64,000 bases of DNA from Terriglobia bacterium. GTDB taxonomy: Bacteria > Acidobacteriota > Terriglobia > Bryobacterales > Bryobacteraceae. The DNA is taken from NCBI GenBank assembly GCA_020073305.1, contig JAIQFK010000004.1, positions 124,001 to 188,000 of the forward strand, written 5' to 3'. Below the pieces are notes generated by a model. The model was not told the origin of the DNA, ran no database searches, and saw nothing but the letters and a program-made list of their open reading frames with translations. Of the stretch, positions 19,035 to 25,887 are shown one piece after another. The position numbers and the translations under genes were made by a program. Every line of letters begins with the position of its first letter. Within the stretch, counting starts at the first letter, position 1.

Positions 19035-19460
19035 TCATCGTTTCCTGCGGGCTTTCTTCGTTACTTGAAGCTTCTCAGCCGGAGCGCGGCTCTTCCGGCC
19101 CCCCTTGGCGTTCTTCTCGATTCGGAGCTTCCACGCCGTACGCAGGGCGCCAGCCAGCAAATCCTCATTCGCCGCGGCGAGCCGGATGTGGGTCGCTCCC
19201 GTCCTTCCCCATCCACCAGCAACGGGTAAGAAGACCTCCGGTAGCTCCTCGACGAATGCGGCCTGCTGCTCCGGGGTGAGCATCAGGTTCCCGTAGCCCT
19301 GACTTTGGGCGGCGAGGGTGGCAAATATCCTGCCACCCACACGGAAATCGGGCGAGCCCCTGTGCGAACGCCCTTCGGCGCCCTCCAGGCTGAGGGCAAT
19401 CCGTCGAAAGTCCTCTGCGTCGATCGGGGCGTTCCTCCTTGCCAGCAGGGAGTATCCCAC
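19035..19460 (-). CDS. MmcQ/YjbR-family protein
   Basis: About 141 residues from a GTG at 19460. Longer starts exist (to 19751) but would run through the divergent gene and its signal peptide, so they are rejected. The family pattern is visible: 'DAEDFRRIALSLEGAEG' at the N-terminus, 'PDFRVGGRIFATLA' in the centre and 'PVAGGWGRTGATHIRLA' later, ending in a Lys/Arg-rich tail. Members adopt a small alpha/beta double-wing-like fold and are annotated as putative DNA-binding proteins; the biological role is unclear. The exact start is uncertain because no good ribosome site precedes it. Confidence 0.75.
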   Translation of the reverse strand: MGYSLLARRNAPIDAEDFRRIALSLEGAEGRSHRGSPDFRVGGRIFATLAAQSQGYGNLMLTPEQQAAFVEELPEVFLPVAGGWGRTGATHIRLAAANEDLLAGALRTAWKLRIEKNAKGGRKSRAPAEKLQVTKKARRKR

Positions 19461-19541
19461 GGTTTCATCGTGCGTGAACGAGCCGAGCACTCGACGCACC
19501 GGCGTCCGGGCACCGGCTGCTGTGTTAACTTGTGGGGAGGA

Positions 19542-20225
19542 ATGCGACTCTCCCATGCTATTCGAACCGGCGTCCGGATCAGCGTGGTTTTGATCGGCGC
19601 CCTCTGCCTCTGCGCACAGGAACCAGCCACGCAAAGTAAGGACGCGCGGCCCAACGAAGCTCCCGGGCTCCCGCCCAGACAGGCGCCGACCGATTATCAG
19701 GCCCAAACCAAAGCGGGCGAGGTGACGATTGCCGCAGACTTCGTGGGACACTCCGTCACCACGGCGGAAGGGCCGCTCTCTACGGAAGACTATGTGGTGG
19801 TCGAAGCCGGGTTGTACGGCCCGCCAGAATCGAGGATCCAGATTTCCCTGGACGACTTTTCTCTCCGCATCAATGGGAAGAAGGTACCGTTGCGCAGCCA
19901 GCCCTATGGGCTGGTGCTTTCATCCCTCAAAGATCCCGAATGGGCGCCGCCGGAATCGGCTGCTGCAGCGAAATCGAAAACCAGCATCAATGGCAGCGGT
20001 CAGGCCGATTCCCACAGCCCGCCCCCGGTGGTGCATATCCCCATCGAGTTGCAGCGCGCGATGGCACAGCGCACTCAGAAGGCCTCGCTGCCGTTGGGAG
20101 ACCGCGTGCTTCCCCAGGCAGGATTGATTTTCTTCCAATACCGAGGCAAGACGGAGCACATCAATTCACTCGAGCTGATCTACAGCGGTTCCGCCGGCAA
20201 AGCCACCCTCACGCTGCAACCTTGA
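19542..20225 (+). CDS. Secreted protein of unknown function
   Basis: 227 residues from the ATG at 19542, which is followed at once by a credible signal peptide ('ISVVLIGALCLCAQEP'). GGGGAGG stands very close to this ATG (one base), so the exact start is moderately certain. The mature part has beta-rich segments ('GEVTIAADFVGHSVTTAEG', 'IQISLDDFSLRINGKKVP') and a C-terminal 'HINSLELIYSGSAGKATLTL', suggesting an Ig-like or DUF4352-like beta-sandwich. No family was recognised. It diverges from the MmcQ-like gene and precedes the LiaF-type operon by about 140 bases. Confidence 0.65.
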   Translation: MRLSHAIRTGVRISVVLIGALCLCAQEPATQSKDARPNEAPGLPPRQAPTDYQAQTKAGEVTIAADFVGHSVTTAEGPLSTEDYVVVEAGLYGPPESRIQISLDDFSLRINGKKVPLRSQPYGLVLSSLKDPEWAPPESAAAAKSKTSINGSGQADSHSPPPVVHIPIELQRAMAQRTQKASLPLGDRVLPQAGLIFFQYRGKTEHINSLELIYSGSAGKATLTLQP

Positions 20226-20368
20226 CACACCGGCGGGGCCCTCAGCGCTGGTTGTGACGGCAGTTCTGCCGACTCCGTTCGGCGCTCGCCGGTATCCATA
20301 CGCCACTCGCCGAATAAGGCGGGAAACCGGGCTGCCGCGGCGCTAACATCCAAACTGGAGTGAGATCA
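20226..20368. other. Intergenic region with GC-rich inverted repeats before the LiaF-type operon
   Basis: Two perfect hairpins are visible: CGGCAG-TT-CTGCCG at 20258-20271 and CGGCG-CT-CGCCG at 20280-20291. Neither has a T-run. They may act as a rho-independent pause, an operator or an mRNA stem for the operon that follows; nothing decides between these. Confidence 0.4.
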
Positions 20369-20572
20369 ATGACGACGCATCATTCCAGTTCGCAAAGTTC
20401 CGGCGCCGGTGTAACGGCGGTCGCGTTTATGCTGATTTTGGCGGGCGTGTTACTTCTTCTGGATAATTTCGGTATGGTATGGATCGATCACGTGTGGGAC
20501 CTCTGGCCGCTGACCCTCATTGCAGTTGGGCTCGCTGAGTTGTTGCACTGGAGCCGGCGGCGGGAAACGTGA
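20369..20572 (+). CDS. Small DUF5668/LiaI-type membrane protein
   Basis: 67 residues from the ATG at 20369. It has two predicted membrane helices: 'GVTAVAFMLILAGVLLLLDNFG' (shown here split by function: a helix then a short Asp-Asn turn) and 'LWPLTLIAVGLAELL'. The Leu-Leu-Asp-Asn turn followed by a Trp-Pro helix is the signature of the LiaI-LiaF-like transmembrane region. The next protein carries the same motif twice, so this one is probably a detached copy. It starts a tight operon; the next gene's start is 17 bases downstream. Role in envelope-stress sensing is inferred from context. Confidence 0.8.
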   Translation: MTTHHSSSQSSGAGVTAVAFMLILAGVLLLLDNFGMVWIDHVWDLWPLTLIAVGLAELLHWSRRRET

Positions 20573-20589
20573 GTCAGGAGAATAATCCC

Positions 20590-21420
20590 ATGGCAGACAA
20601 CCGGGGCGATGAACGTAGTCAATCGGAACGCGACTACGCCAAATCACTCGAGCAAGACATCCGCGAGCGGGTGCATGCGGACAAGCACGACCGCATTTGT
20701 GCGCGCCGCTGCCCTCCCACACCCGGAATCATCATCGCCATTTTGATTATCGCGGCCGGCGTCCTGTTGTTCCTGGATAATCTAGGCCTGTTTCACGTTT
20801 ACGACATCTGGCGGCTTTGGCCGGTGGCGCTGATCGCAGTGGGTCTCTCGAAGATGTTCGAAAGCCAGGGGCCGGGGGGCCGGGTGTGGGCCGGCATGGT
20901 GATGGCCGCAGGAGTGCTCTTTCTGTTGGACAATCTGGGCGTCTGGCATGTGGGTTGGAACCTGATCTGGCCCCTTGCGCTGGTCGGAGTTGGCATTACG
21001 ATGCTGTTGCACGCGTTCGAGCGCAAAGATTTGCCGGACATTGGCGGACACCAAGGGTGGACCCGCAGTTCCGGGGCCGACACGCTCAGGGAGTGGGCGA
21101 CCTTCGGCGGTGTGAAGCGGAGGCTCAATACCCAAGACTTTCAGGGCGGTGAAATGATCGCGGTATTCGGCGGCATCGAAGTGGATCTGCGCGAAGCAAA
21201 TATTCCCCCCGGCAAAGAAGTAGTGGTCGACGCCAACGCCACATTCGGGGGCATCGAGTTACGAGTGCCCTACAGTTGGCAGGTGGTGACGCGCGGGATG
21301 GGCGTCTTCGGCGGCTACGAGGACAAGACCGTTCCGCCTCGGCCCACGGAAGGCGTAACTGCTCCCAAGCTGTTGGTGACCGGATACGCGGTATTCGGCG
21401 GCGTCAGCATCGAGAATTGA
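20590..21420 (+). CDS. LiaF-like membrane protein
   Basis: 276 residues from the ATG at 20590, chosen because AGGAG lies 9 bases upstream; a GTG seven codons earlier is open but lacks this. After a charged N-terminus come four membrane helices in two repeats ('GVLLFLDNLGLFHVYDIW' and 'GVLFLLDNLGVWHVGW'). The cytoplasmic or outer C-terminal region (about 160-276) is a small beta-solenoid with repeated Phe-Gly-Gly motifs ('ATFGGVKRRL', 'AVFGGIEVDLR', 'ATFGGIELRV', 'AVFGGVSIEN'), as in LiaF. In Firmicutes LiaF restrains the LiaS kinase and reports cell-envelope damage. Here the partner kinase encoded next is of the LytS type, so the pairing is unusual. Confidence 0.88.
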   Translation: MADNRGDERSQSERDYAKSLEQDIRERVHADKHDRICARRCPPTPGIIIAILIIAAGVLLFLDNLGLFHVYDIWRLWPVALIAVGLSKMFESQGPGGRVWAGMVMAAGVLFLLDNLGVWHVGWNLIWPLALVGVGITMLLHAFERKDLPDIGGHQGWTRSSGADTLREWATFGGVKRRLNTQDFQGGEMIAVFGGIEVDLREANIPPGKEVVVDANATFGGIELRVPYSWQVVTRGMGVFGGYEDKTVPPRPTEGVTAPKLLVTGYAVFGGVSIEN

Positions 21421-21444
21421 GCCAGCCGGCCGCTACTCACTGCG

Positions 21445-22479
21445 ATGCATCCGCTCCTCTCCAGCCGGACCAATTTCATCCTGTACCTGGCGGCATGGAT
21501 TCCCCTGGGCCTGATGCTGGGACTTGTGCTCAGTATGCCCGCTAGCCTCAACTGGAGAGAGGCCACGGCCGTGACGGTGCCGCTAAGCCTGCTACTGGCG
21601 TCCGTCTGCCTGTCGCCGTGGTATTCCTGCCGTTTCCTTCCGCTGGGTTCGACACCTCTCTGGAAACTGCTCACCAACCACTTGCTGGCGGCGGTTGTTC
21701 TGAGCGGCGGGGTGCTGCTGGCGGGACGAACGCTGGCCACGAGCTTCTCAGACTTCTTTCCCGATCTTGGCCAGAGATTCCGGCCCGCGATGCCCGTGCT
21801 GGCAGGCATGTCGATTCTGTTCTACCTTCTGGCCATTGCGCTGCACTACGCGCTGCTCGCCGTGCAGTCCTCGCGCAAGGCCGAGATTCTGGCGCGCGAG
21901 GCGGAACTCAAGGCGCTGAAGGCTCAGATCAATCCGCATTTTCTGTTCAACAGCCTGAATTCCATTAGCGCCCTTACCGCGGTGGATGCCGGCCGCGCGC
22001 GCGATATGTGTATACGGCTGTCGGATTTTTTGCGCAATTCATTGCGGCTGGGCGAGCGTGTCACCATTCCGTTTAGCGAGGAGCTGGCGCTGACTCGGAC
22101 CTATCTCGAAGTGGAGCAGGTGCGGTTTGGGCAGAGACTGCGCGTGGCACAGGAAATTGAAGAAAGTTGCGGGGATTGCGAGGTGCCGCCCTTGCTGGTT
22201 CAGCCGCTGGTCGAAAACGCCATCAAGCACGGCATCGCTACGTTAGTGGACGGAGGAGAGATTTCCATACGTGCGCGCCGGTCGGCGGACAACCTGCGCT
22301 TCGTCATCGAGAATCCATTCGATCCGGAAGCTCCCTCGACACGGAAGAACGGGATCGGCCTCGCCAACGTGCGCAACCGTCTGGAAGCGCGCTACGGCAA
22401 CGCGGCGCGCATCGAGATTCAGGTGGAAAAGGACCGCTACCGGGTGACGTTGTCTCTGCCCTGCGTGGCGAAGCGATAA
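21445..22479 (+). CDS. LytS-type sensor histidine kinase
   Basis: 344 residues. The N-terminal 130 residues carry four predicted membrane helices. A short coiled stretch ('AREAELKALKAQ') leads to the His_kinase domain with the phospho-acceptor His165 in 'INPHFLFNSLNS'. An ATPase domain follows, with the N-box 'QPLVENAIKHGI' and 'GIGLANVRNRLEARYG'. Kinases of this type phosphorylate LytTR response regulators. The downstream gene, 13 bases away, encodes a receiver-LytTR protein that also contains a Ser/Thr kinase; the upstream neighbour is LiaF-like. No extracellular sensing domain is present, so the input is likely membrane-based or via LiaF. Confidence 0.93.
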   Translation: MHPLLSSRTNFILYLAAWIPLGLMLGLVLSMPASLNWREATAVTVPLSLLLASVCLSPWYSCRFLPLGSTPLWKLLTNHLLAAVVLSGGVLLAGRTLATSFSDFFPDLGQRFRPAMPVLAGMSILFYLLAIALHYALLAVQSSRKAEILAREAELKALKAQINPHFLFNSLNSISALTAVDAGRARDMCIRLSDFLRNSLRLGERVTIPFSEELALTRTYLEVEQVRFGQRLRVAQEIEESCGDCEVPPLLVQPLVENAIKHGIATLVDGGEISIRARRSADNLRFVIENPFDPEAPSTRKNGIGLANVRNRLEARYGNAARIEIQVEKDRYRVTLSLPCVAKR

Positions 22480-22492
22480 CATCGAGAAGACC

Positions 22493-24130
22493 ATGGAAAC
22501 GGCGCTGGCTTCAGGCGACAGCATTGCTCACTACCGCATCGTCTCGCGGCTGGGCGAAGGCGGCATGGGCGAGGTCTATCTGGCTACCGACACCCGGCTC
22601 GACCGCAGCGTGGCACTCAAGGTTCTGCCCGCCGCGGTGGCTCGCGACCCGGTGCGCATGGAACGGTTCGACCGGGAAGCCAAGGCGGCATCGGCGCTCA
22701 ATCATCCGAACGTCGCGCACATTTATGAAATTGGAGAGGCCGACGGCATCCATTTCCTGGTGATGGAGTTCATCGAGGGTGAACCGCTCGACCGGCGGAT
22801 CGATGGGCGCCCGCTGCCGGTGGACGACATCGGGCAGATTGGCGCTCAGATCGCGGATGCGCTCGACACGGCGCATGCCAAGGGAATCGTGCACCGTGAC
22901 ATCAAACCCGCCAACCTTATGATCACCCCGCGCGGGATCGTGAAGGTGCTGGATTTCGGCTTGGCCAAGGTGATGGAGCGGCCGTCCTCTTCCTTTCACA
23001 GCCAGATGGCGACACGCACGCTCTCGGCTGCGGGAGAACTCATCGGAACCGTCGCCTACATGAGCCCCGAACAGGCGCTGGGCCGGCCCGTCGATCATCG
23101 TACCGACATCTTCAGCCTGGGCGTGGTCTTGTACCAGATGGCAACCGGCCGCATGCCCTTCGAAGGGTCGAGTCCGTCGGAAACGATCGCGCGCATTCTC
23201 GAAGCTCAGCCGGAGGCCATCGCGCGCTTCAACTACGAGGTGCCGGAGGATCTCGACCGCATTGTCCGCAAATGCCTGGAGAAGGACCGCGAGCGGCGTT
23301 ACCAGTCGGCGCGGGATCTGATGGTCGATCTGAAAGGAATCGCACGGGAGCGGGAGACGGCGCCGTCGCACCGCCAGGCAAATTCCAAGATCCGCGCGGT
23401 GATTGTGGATGATGAGGACCTGGCGCGACAGCTCCTGTGCGAATATCTGCGGGGTGAGGAGGACATCGAGATCGTCGCCGAATGCGGCAATGGGTTCGCC
23501 GCCGTAAAAGCTGTCACGGAACACAAGCCCGACCTGCTGTTTCTCGATATTCAAATGCCCAAGCTGGACGGATTCGAGGTGCTGGAGCTGGTCGATCGCG
23601 AAGTGGCGGTCGTGTTTGTGACGGCCTTCGATCAGTATGCGATGAAAGCCTTCGATGCCGCGGCGGTCGATTACCTGTTAAAACCTTTTGGCGCCGACCG
23701 GTTCCGCACGGCGCTCGAACGCGTGCGCCGCCGTCTCGGCGAAAAGCAGCCCATGCCGGTGGCCGCCGATCTGAAATCCGCGGCGCGCGCACCGGGCCAG
23801 TACGTTGAGCGTATTGTGGTGAAAGACGGATCCAGGGTTCACGTAATTCCCGTCGGCAAGCTCGACTTTGCCGAGGCTCAGGACGACTACGTATCGCTGC
23901 GCAGCGAGAAGAAAAACTATCTGAAGCAGCAGACCATTTCGAGCCTCGAAGCTTCGCTCGATCCGGCGCGATTTGTGCGCGTGCACCGGTCTTACATCGT
24001 GAACCTGGAGCGCATTGCGAAGATCGAGCCGTATACGAAGGATGCGCGCCTTGCGGTGCTGTCGGACGGCTCGCAGATTCCAGTGAGCCGGGCGGGTTAT
24101 GCAAGGTTGAAGGAGCTGCTGGAGAAGTAG
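22493..24130 (+). CDS. Ser/Thr kinase-receiver-LytTR fusion protein
   Basis: 545 residues in one uninterrupted frame with three modules. Residues about 10-285 are a Hanks-type Ser/Thr kinase: glycine loop 'GEGGMGEVYLA', Lys43, 'HRDIKPANL' with catalytic Asp136, 'DFGLAK' from Asp154, and 'GTVAYMSPEQALG'. Residues about 298-415 are a receiver domain with 'VIVDDEDLARQ', phospho-acceptor Asp352 in 'LLFLDIQMPK', 'FVTAFDQYA' and 'DYLLKPFG'. Residues about 437-545 are a LytTR DNA-binding domain ('FVRVHRSYIVNLERIAKI'). The kinase looks intact and there is no transmembrane segment. It is the last gene of the LiaF/LytS operon and the likely phosphotransfer target of that kinase, adding a second phosphorylation input to one transcription factor. 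Confidence 0.93.
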   Translation: METALASGDSIAHYRIVSRLGEGGMGEVYLATDTRLDRSVALKVLPAAVARDPVRMERFDREAKAASALNHPNVAHIYEIGEADGIHFLVMEFIEGEPLDRRIDGRPLPVDDIGQIGAQIADALDTAHAKGIVHRDIKPANLMITPRGIVKVLDFGLAKVMERPSSSFHSQMATRTLSAAGELIGTVAYMSPEQALGRPVDHRTDIFSLGVVLYQMATGRMPFEGSSPSETIARILEAQPEAIARFNYEVPEDLDRIVRKCLEKDRERRYQSARDLMVDLKGIARERETAPSHRQANSKIRAVIVDDEDLARQLLCEYLRGEEDIEIVAECGNGFAAVKAVTEHKPDLLFLDIQMPKLDGFEVLELVDREVAVVFVTAFDQYAMKAFDAAAVDYLLKPFGADRFRTALERVRRRLGEKQPMPVAADLKSAARAPGQYVERIVVKDGSRVHVIPVGKLDFAEAQDDYVSLRSEKKNYLKQQTISSLEASLDPARFVRVHRSYIVNLERIAKIEPYTKDARLAVLSDGSQIPVSRAGYARLKELLEK

Positions 24131-24136
24131 GCCGGT

Positions 24137-24553
24137 CTACTGTAGCGCGATCAATGGTCGGAAGGGCCGGTTCGCTCCCCACCGATAAATTGCGAAGTCC
24201 TTATCCAGCGTCAGAACGTCGCCCGTTCGCAGTTCGCCGGCCAGGTAGATCAAGCAGGCATCGGCGAAGTCAGCCGGGAGGTCTGAATACTTTCGAATGA
24301 TTCGCTGCACGTCGGTCGCAGAATCCGAGAGCCGGAACGGAATCTGGAACACTCCCGTCGCAACGTTCTCCAGCACTGCTTCGGCGGCTCCGCGCAGGTT
24401 ACGAAGCAGATAGCAGCTTTCGGCAATCACGGCCTCGCACGTCACGAGTGGTGCTTCCAGAGCCTCAACTGTTTCGACTGCGCGCTCATGAAAATGCTCG
24501 CTGCGATCTAGGAGCGCGACGATCGCTCCCGTATCGAGCAGCGTGGGCTTCAC
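24137..24553 (-). CDS. PIN-domain toxin (VapC-like)
   Basis: 138 residues. PIN acidic residues are visible: Asp7 in 'LLDTGAIVALLD', Glu in 'CEAVIAESCYLL', and Asp in 'PADFADACLIYLA' and 'LTLDKDFAIYRW'. These proteins are Mg-dependent ribonucleases, usually cleaving tRNA or rRNA. The start overlaps the end of the antitoxin gene by four bases (ATGA), so the pair is translationally coupled. The toxin is intact in length (family about 130-140). Confidence 0.9.
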   Translation of the reverse strand: MKPTLLDTGAIVALLDRSEHFHERAVETVEALEAPLVTCEAVIAESCYLLRNLRGAAEAVLENVATGVFQIPFRLSDSATDVQRIIRKYSDLPADFADACLIYLAGELRTGDVLTLDKDFAIYRWGANRPFRPLIALQ

Positions 24554-24777
24554 CTACCGAAGTCCTTCAGGTGAGCCTTATTGCTTCCGAGATCGCGGAA
24601 CTCCGAGCGAAACTTTCCCATCCCCACGATCTTGCCCCGCGCTCGACCGTGGCAAGCGGAGAGGAGTTGCAGGCCCTCGCGCACCACACGCGAAGGGCTC
24701 CAGCCAAGTTCGCGCACGAGCTGTTGCAGACGCCGCTGCGCATCGGCATCAAGCCTAGCCTGGACCGTAGCCTTCAT
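24550..24777 (-). CDS. Ribbon-helix-helix antitoxin of the PIN pair
   Basis: 75 residues. The N-terminal strand and two helices ('KATVQARLDADAQRRLQQLV', then 'WSPSRVVREGLQLL') fit a ribbon-helix-helix DNA-binding domain; the basic C-terminal tail ('KFRSEFRDLGSNKAHLKDFG') should bind and block the toxin. It precedes the PIN toxin and overlaps it by four bases. A perfect palindromic operator stands immediately upstream. No ribosome site is visible before the ATG, and the -10 element is so close that the mRNA may be leaderless. Confidence 0.85.
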   Translation of the reverse strand: MKATVQARLDADAQRRLQQLVRELGWSPSRVVREGLQLLSACHGRARGKIVGMGKFRSEFRDLGSNKAHLKDFGR

Positions 24778-24783
24778 ATGCCC

Positions 24784-24812
24784 ATTGTACTACAAACATT
24801 AGATTGTAGTAC
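24784..24812 (-). promoter_or_regulatory. Palindromic operator and -10 element of the PIN toxin-antitoxin operon
   Basis: GTACTACAA (24787-24795) and TTGTAGTAC (24804-24812) form a perfect 9-base inverted repeat with an 8-base spacer. On the minus strand a TACAAT -10-like element (complement of 24784-24789) overlaps the proximal arm, only 7-12 bases before the antitoxin ATG at 24777. Antitoxin binding here would block its own promoter; transcription starting about 7 bases downstream would give little or no leader. Confidence 0.7.
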
Positions 24813-24819
24813 TGTCCAT

Positions 24820-25848
24820 CTACGGCACCACCAGCACCTTTCCGAACTGTTCCTTGTTCTCCAGCCGCTCGTGGGCGGCGCGGATTTCGCTCAACGGATA
24901 CACTCTGTCGATCACCGGCCGCAGTTCTTTCCGGAAGACGAATTTCAGCACCGCGTGCAGGTCGCCGAGCGTCCCCATGAACGAACCGAGCAGCGACCAT
25001 TGCTTGCTGAACAGAAATCGCAGATCGAGCTTGACATCCCAGCCGGTGGTGTTGCCGCACGTGACCAGGCGCCCGGCGGGCGCGAGCGATTCGAGACTTT
25101 TCGGCCATGTGGCGGCGCCCACGTGCTCGAACACAACGTCAACGCCGCGTTTTCCGGTAATCTTCTTCACCTCCGCCGCAATGTCCTGCTTGTAGTGATC
25201 GATTACATGATCGGCCCCTAGTTCCTTCGCCTTTGCGAGCTTGGCTTCTCCTCCCGCGGTCGCGATCACGCGGCATCGGTGTAGTTTCGCGATCTGAATT
25301 GCCGCCGAGCCTACGCCGCTCGAGGCGGCCAGCACCAGCACATCTTCGCCGAGTTGCAGGTGGGCCCGGCCCACCAGCATGTGCCACGCGGTGAGAAAAA
25401 CCAGTGGCACAGCGGCAGCTTCTTCAAAAGTGAGGTCGTCGGGGATCTGGATGGCGGTCCACTCGGGCGCTGCCAGCATCTCCGCATTGCCGCCGTCAAT
25501 TCCGTAGCCGAAGATGGTGTATTTCCGGCAGAAACTGTCGCGGCCGGCCACACATTGATCGCATTGCCGGCAACTGACGCCCGGCGAGAGCAGCACGCGC
25601 CAACCGGGTTTCACACGCTCGCACAACTCGCCCACTTCAACCACTTCCCCGGCGATGTCGCAGCCCAAAATGTGCGGCATCGCGAACTTCAGACCGGGAA
25701 TCCCGGCCCTGACGAACAGGTCCAGATGATTCAGCGAGCAGGCGCGAACGCGCACCAGGATCTGATTGGCCTTGATCTTCGGTTCAGGGACGTCTTCGTA
25801 CACCAACACTTCGGGCGAGCCGTGCTGATGGATGCGGGCAGCTTTCAT
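24820..25848 (-). CDS. Zinc-binding medium-chain dehydrogenase / quinone oxidoreductase-like
   Basis: 342 residues. GroES-like N-terminal half with 'VRVRACSLNHLDLFVRAGIP' and 'HILGCDIAGEVVEVG'; a structural-zinc loop 'CRQCDQCVAGRDSFC' with four cysteines; and a Rossmann half starting 'VLVLAASSGVGSAAIQIAKL'. The catalytic-zinc Cys is replaced in 'CSLNHLD', where Asn stands in a position common in quinone-oxidoreductase relatives, so an NADPH-dependent enone or quinone reduction is as likely as alcohol oxidation. Substrate unknown. It follows carB on the same strand after a 39-base gap. Confidence 0.85.
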   Translation of the reverse strand: MKAARIHQHGSPEVLVYEDVPEPKIKANQILVRVRACSLNHLDLFVRAGIPGLKFAMPHILGCDIAGEVVEVGELCERVKPGWRVLLSPGVSCRQCDQCVAGRDSFCRKYTIFGYGIDGGNAEMLAAPEWTAIQIPDDLTFEEAAAVPLVFLTAWHMLVGRAHLQLGEDVLVLAASSGVGSAAIQIAKLHRCRVIATAGGEAKLAKAKELGADHVIDHYKQDIAAEVKKITGKRGVDVVFEHVGAATWPKSLESLAPAGRLVTCGNTTGWDVKLDLRFLFSKQWSLLGSFMGTLGDLHAVLKFVFRKELRPVIDRVYPLSEIRAAHERLENKEQFGKVLVVP

Positions 25849-25887
25849 GCCTCACAGTATATCGGCGCGGGAGGAGTTGTCGCCGAA

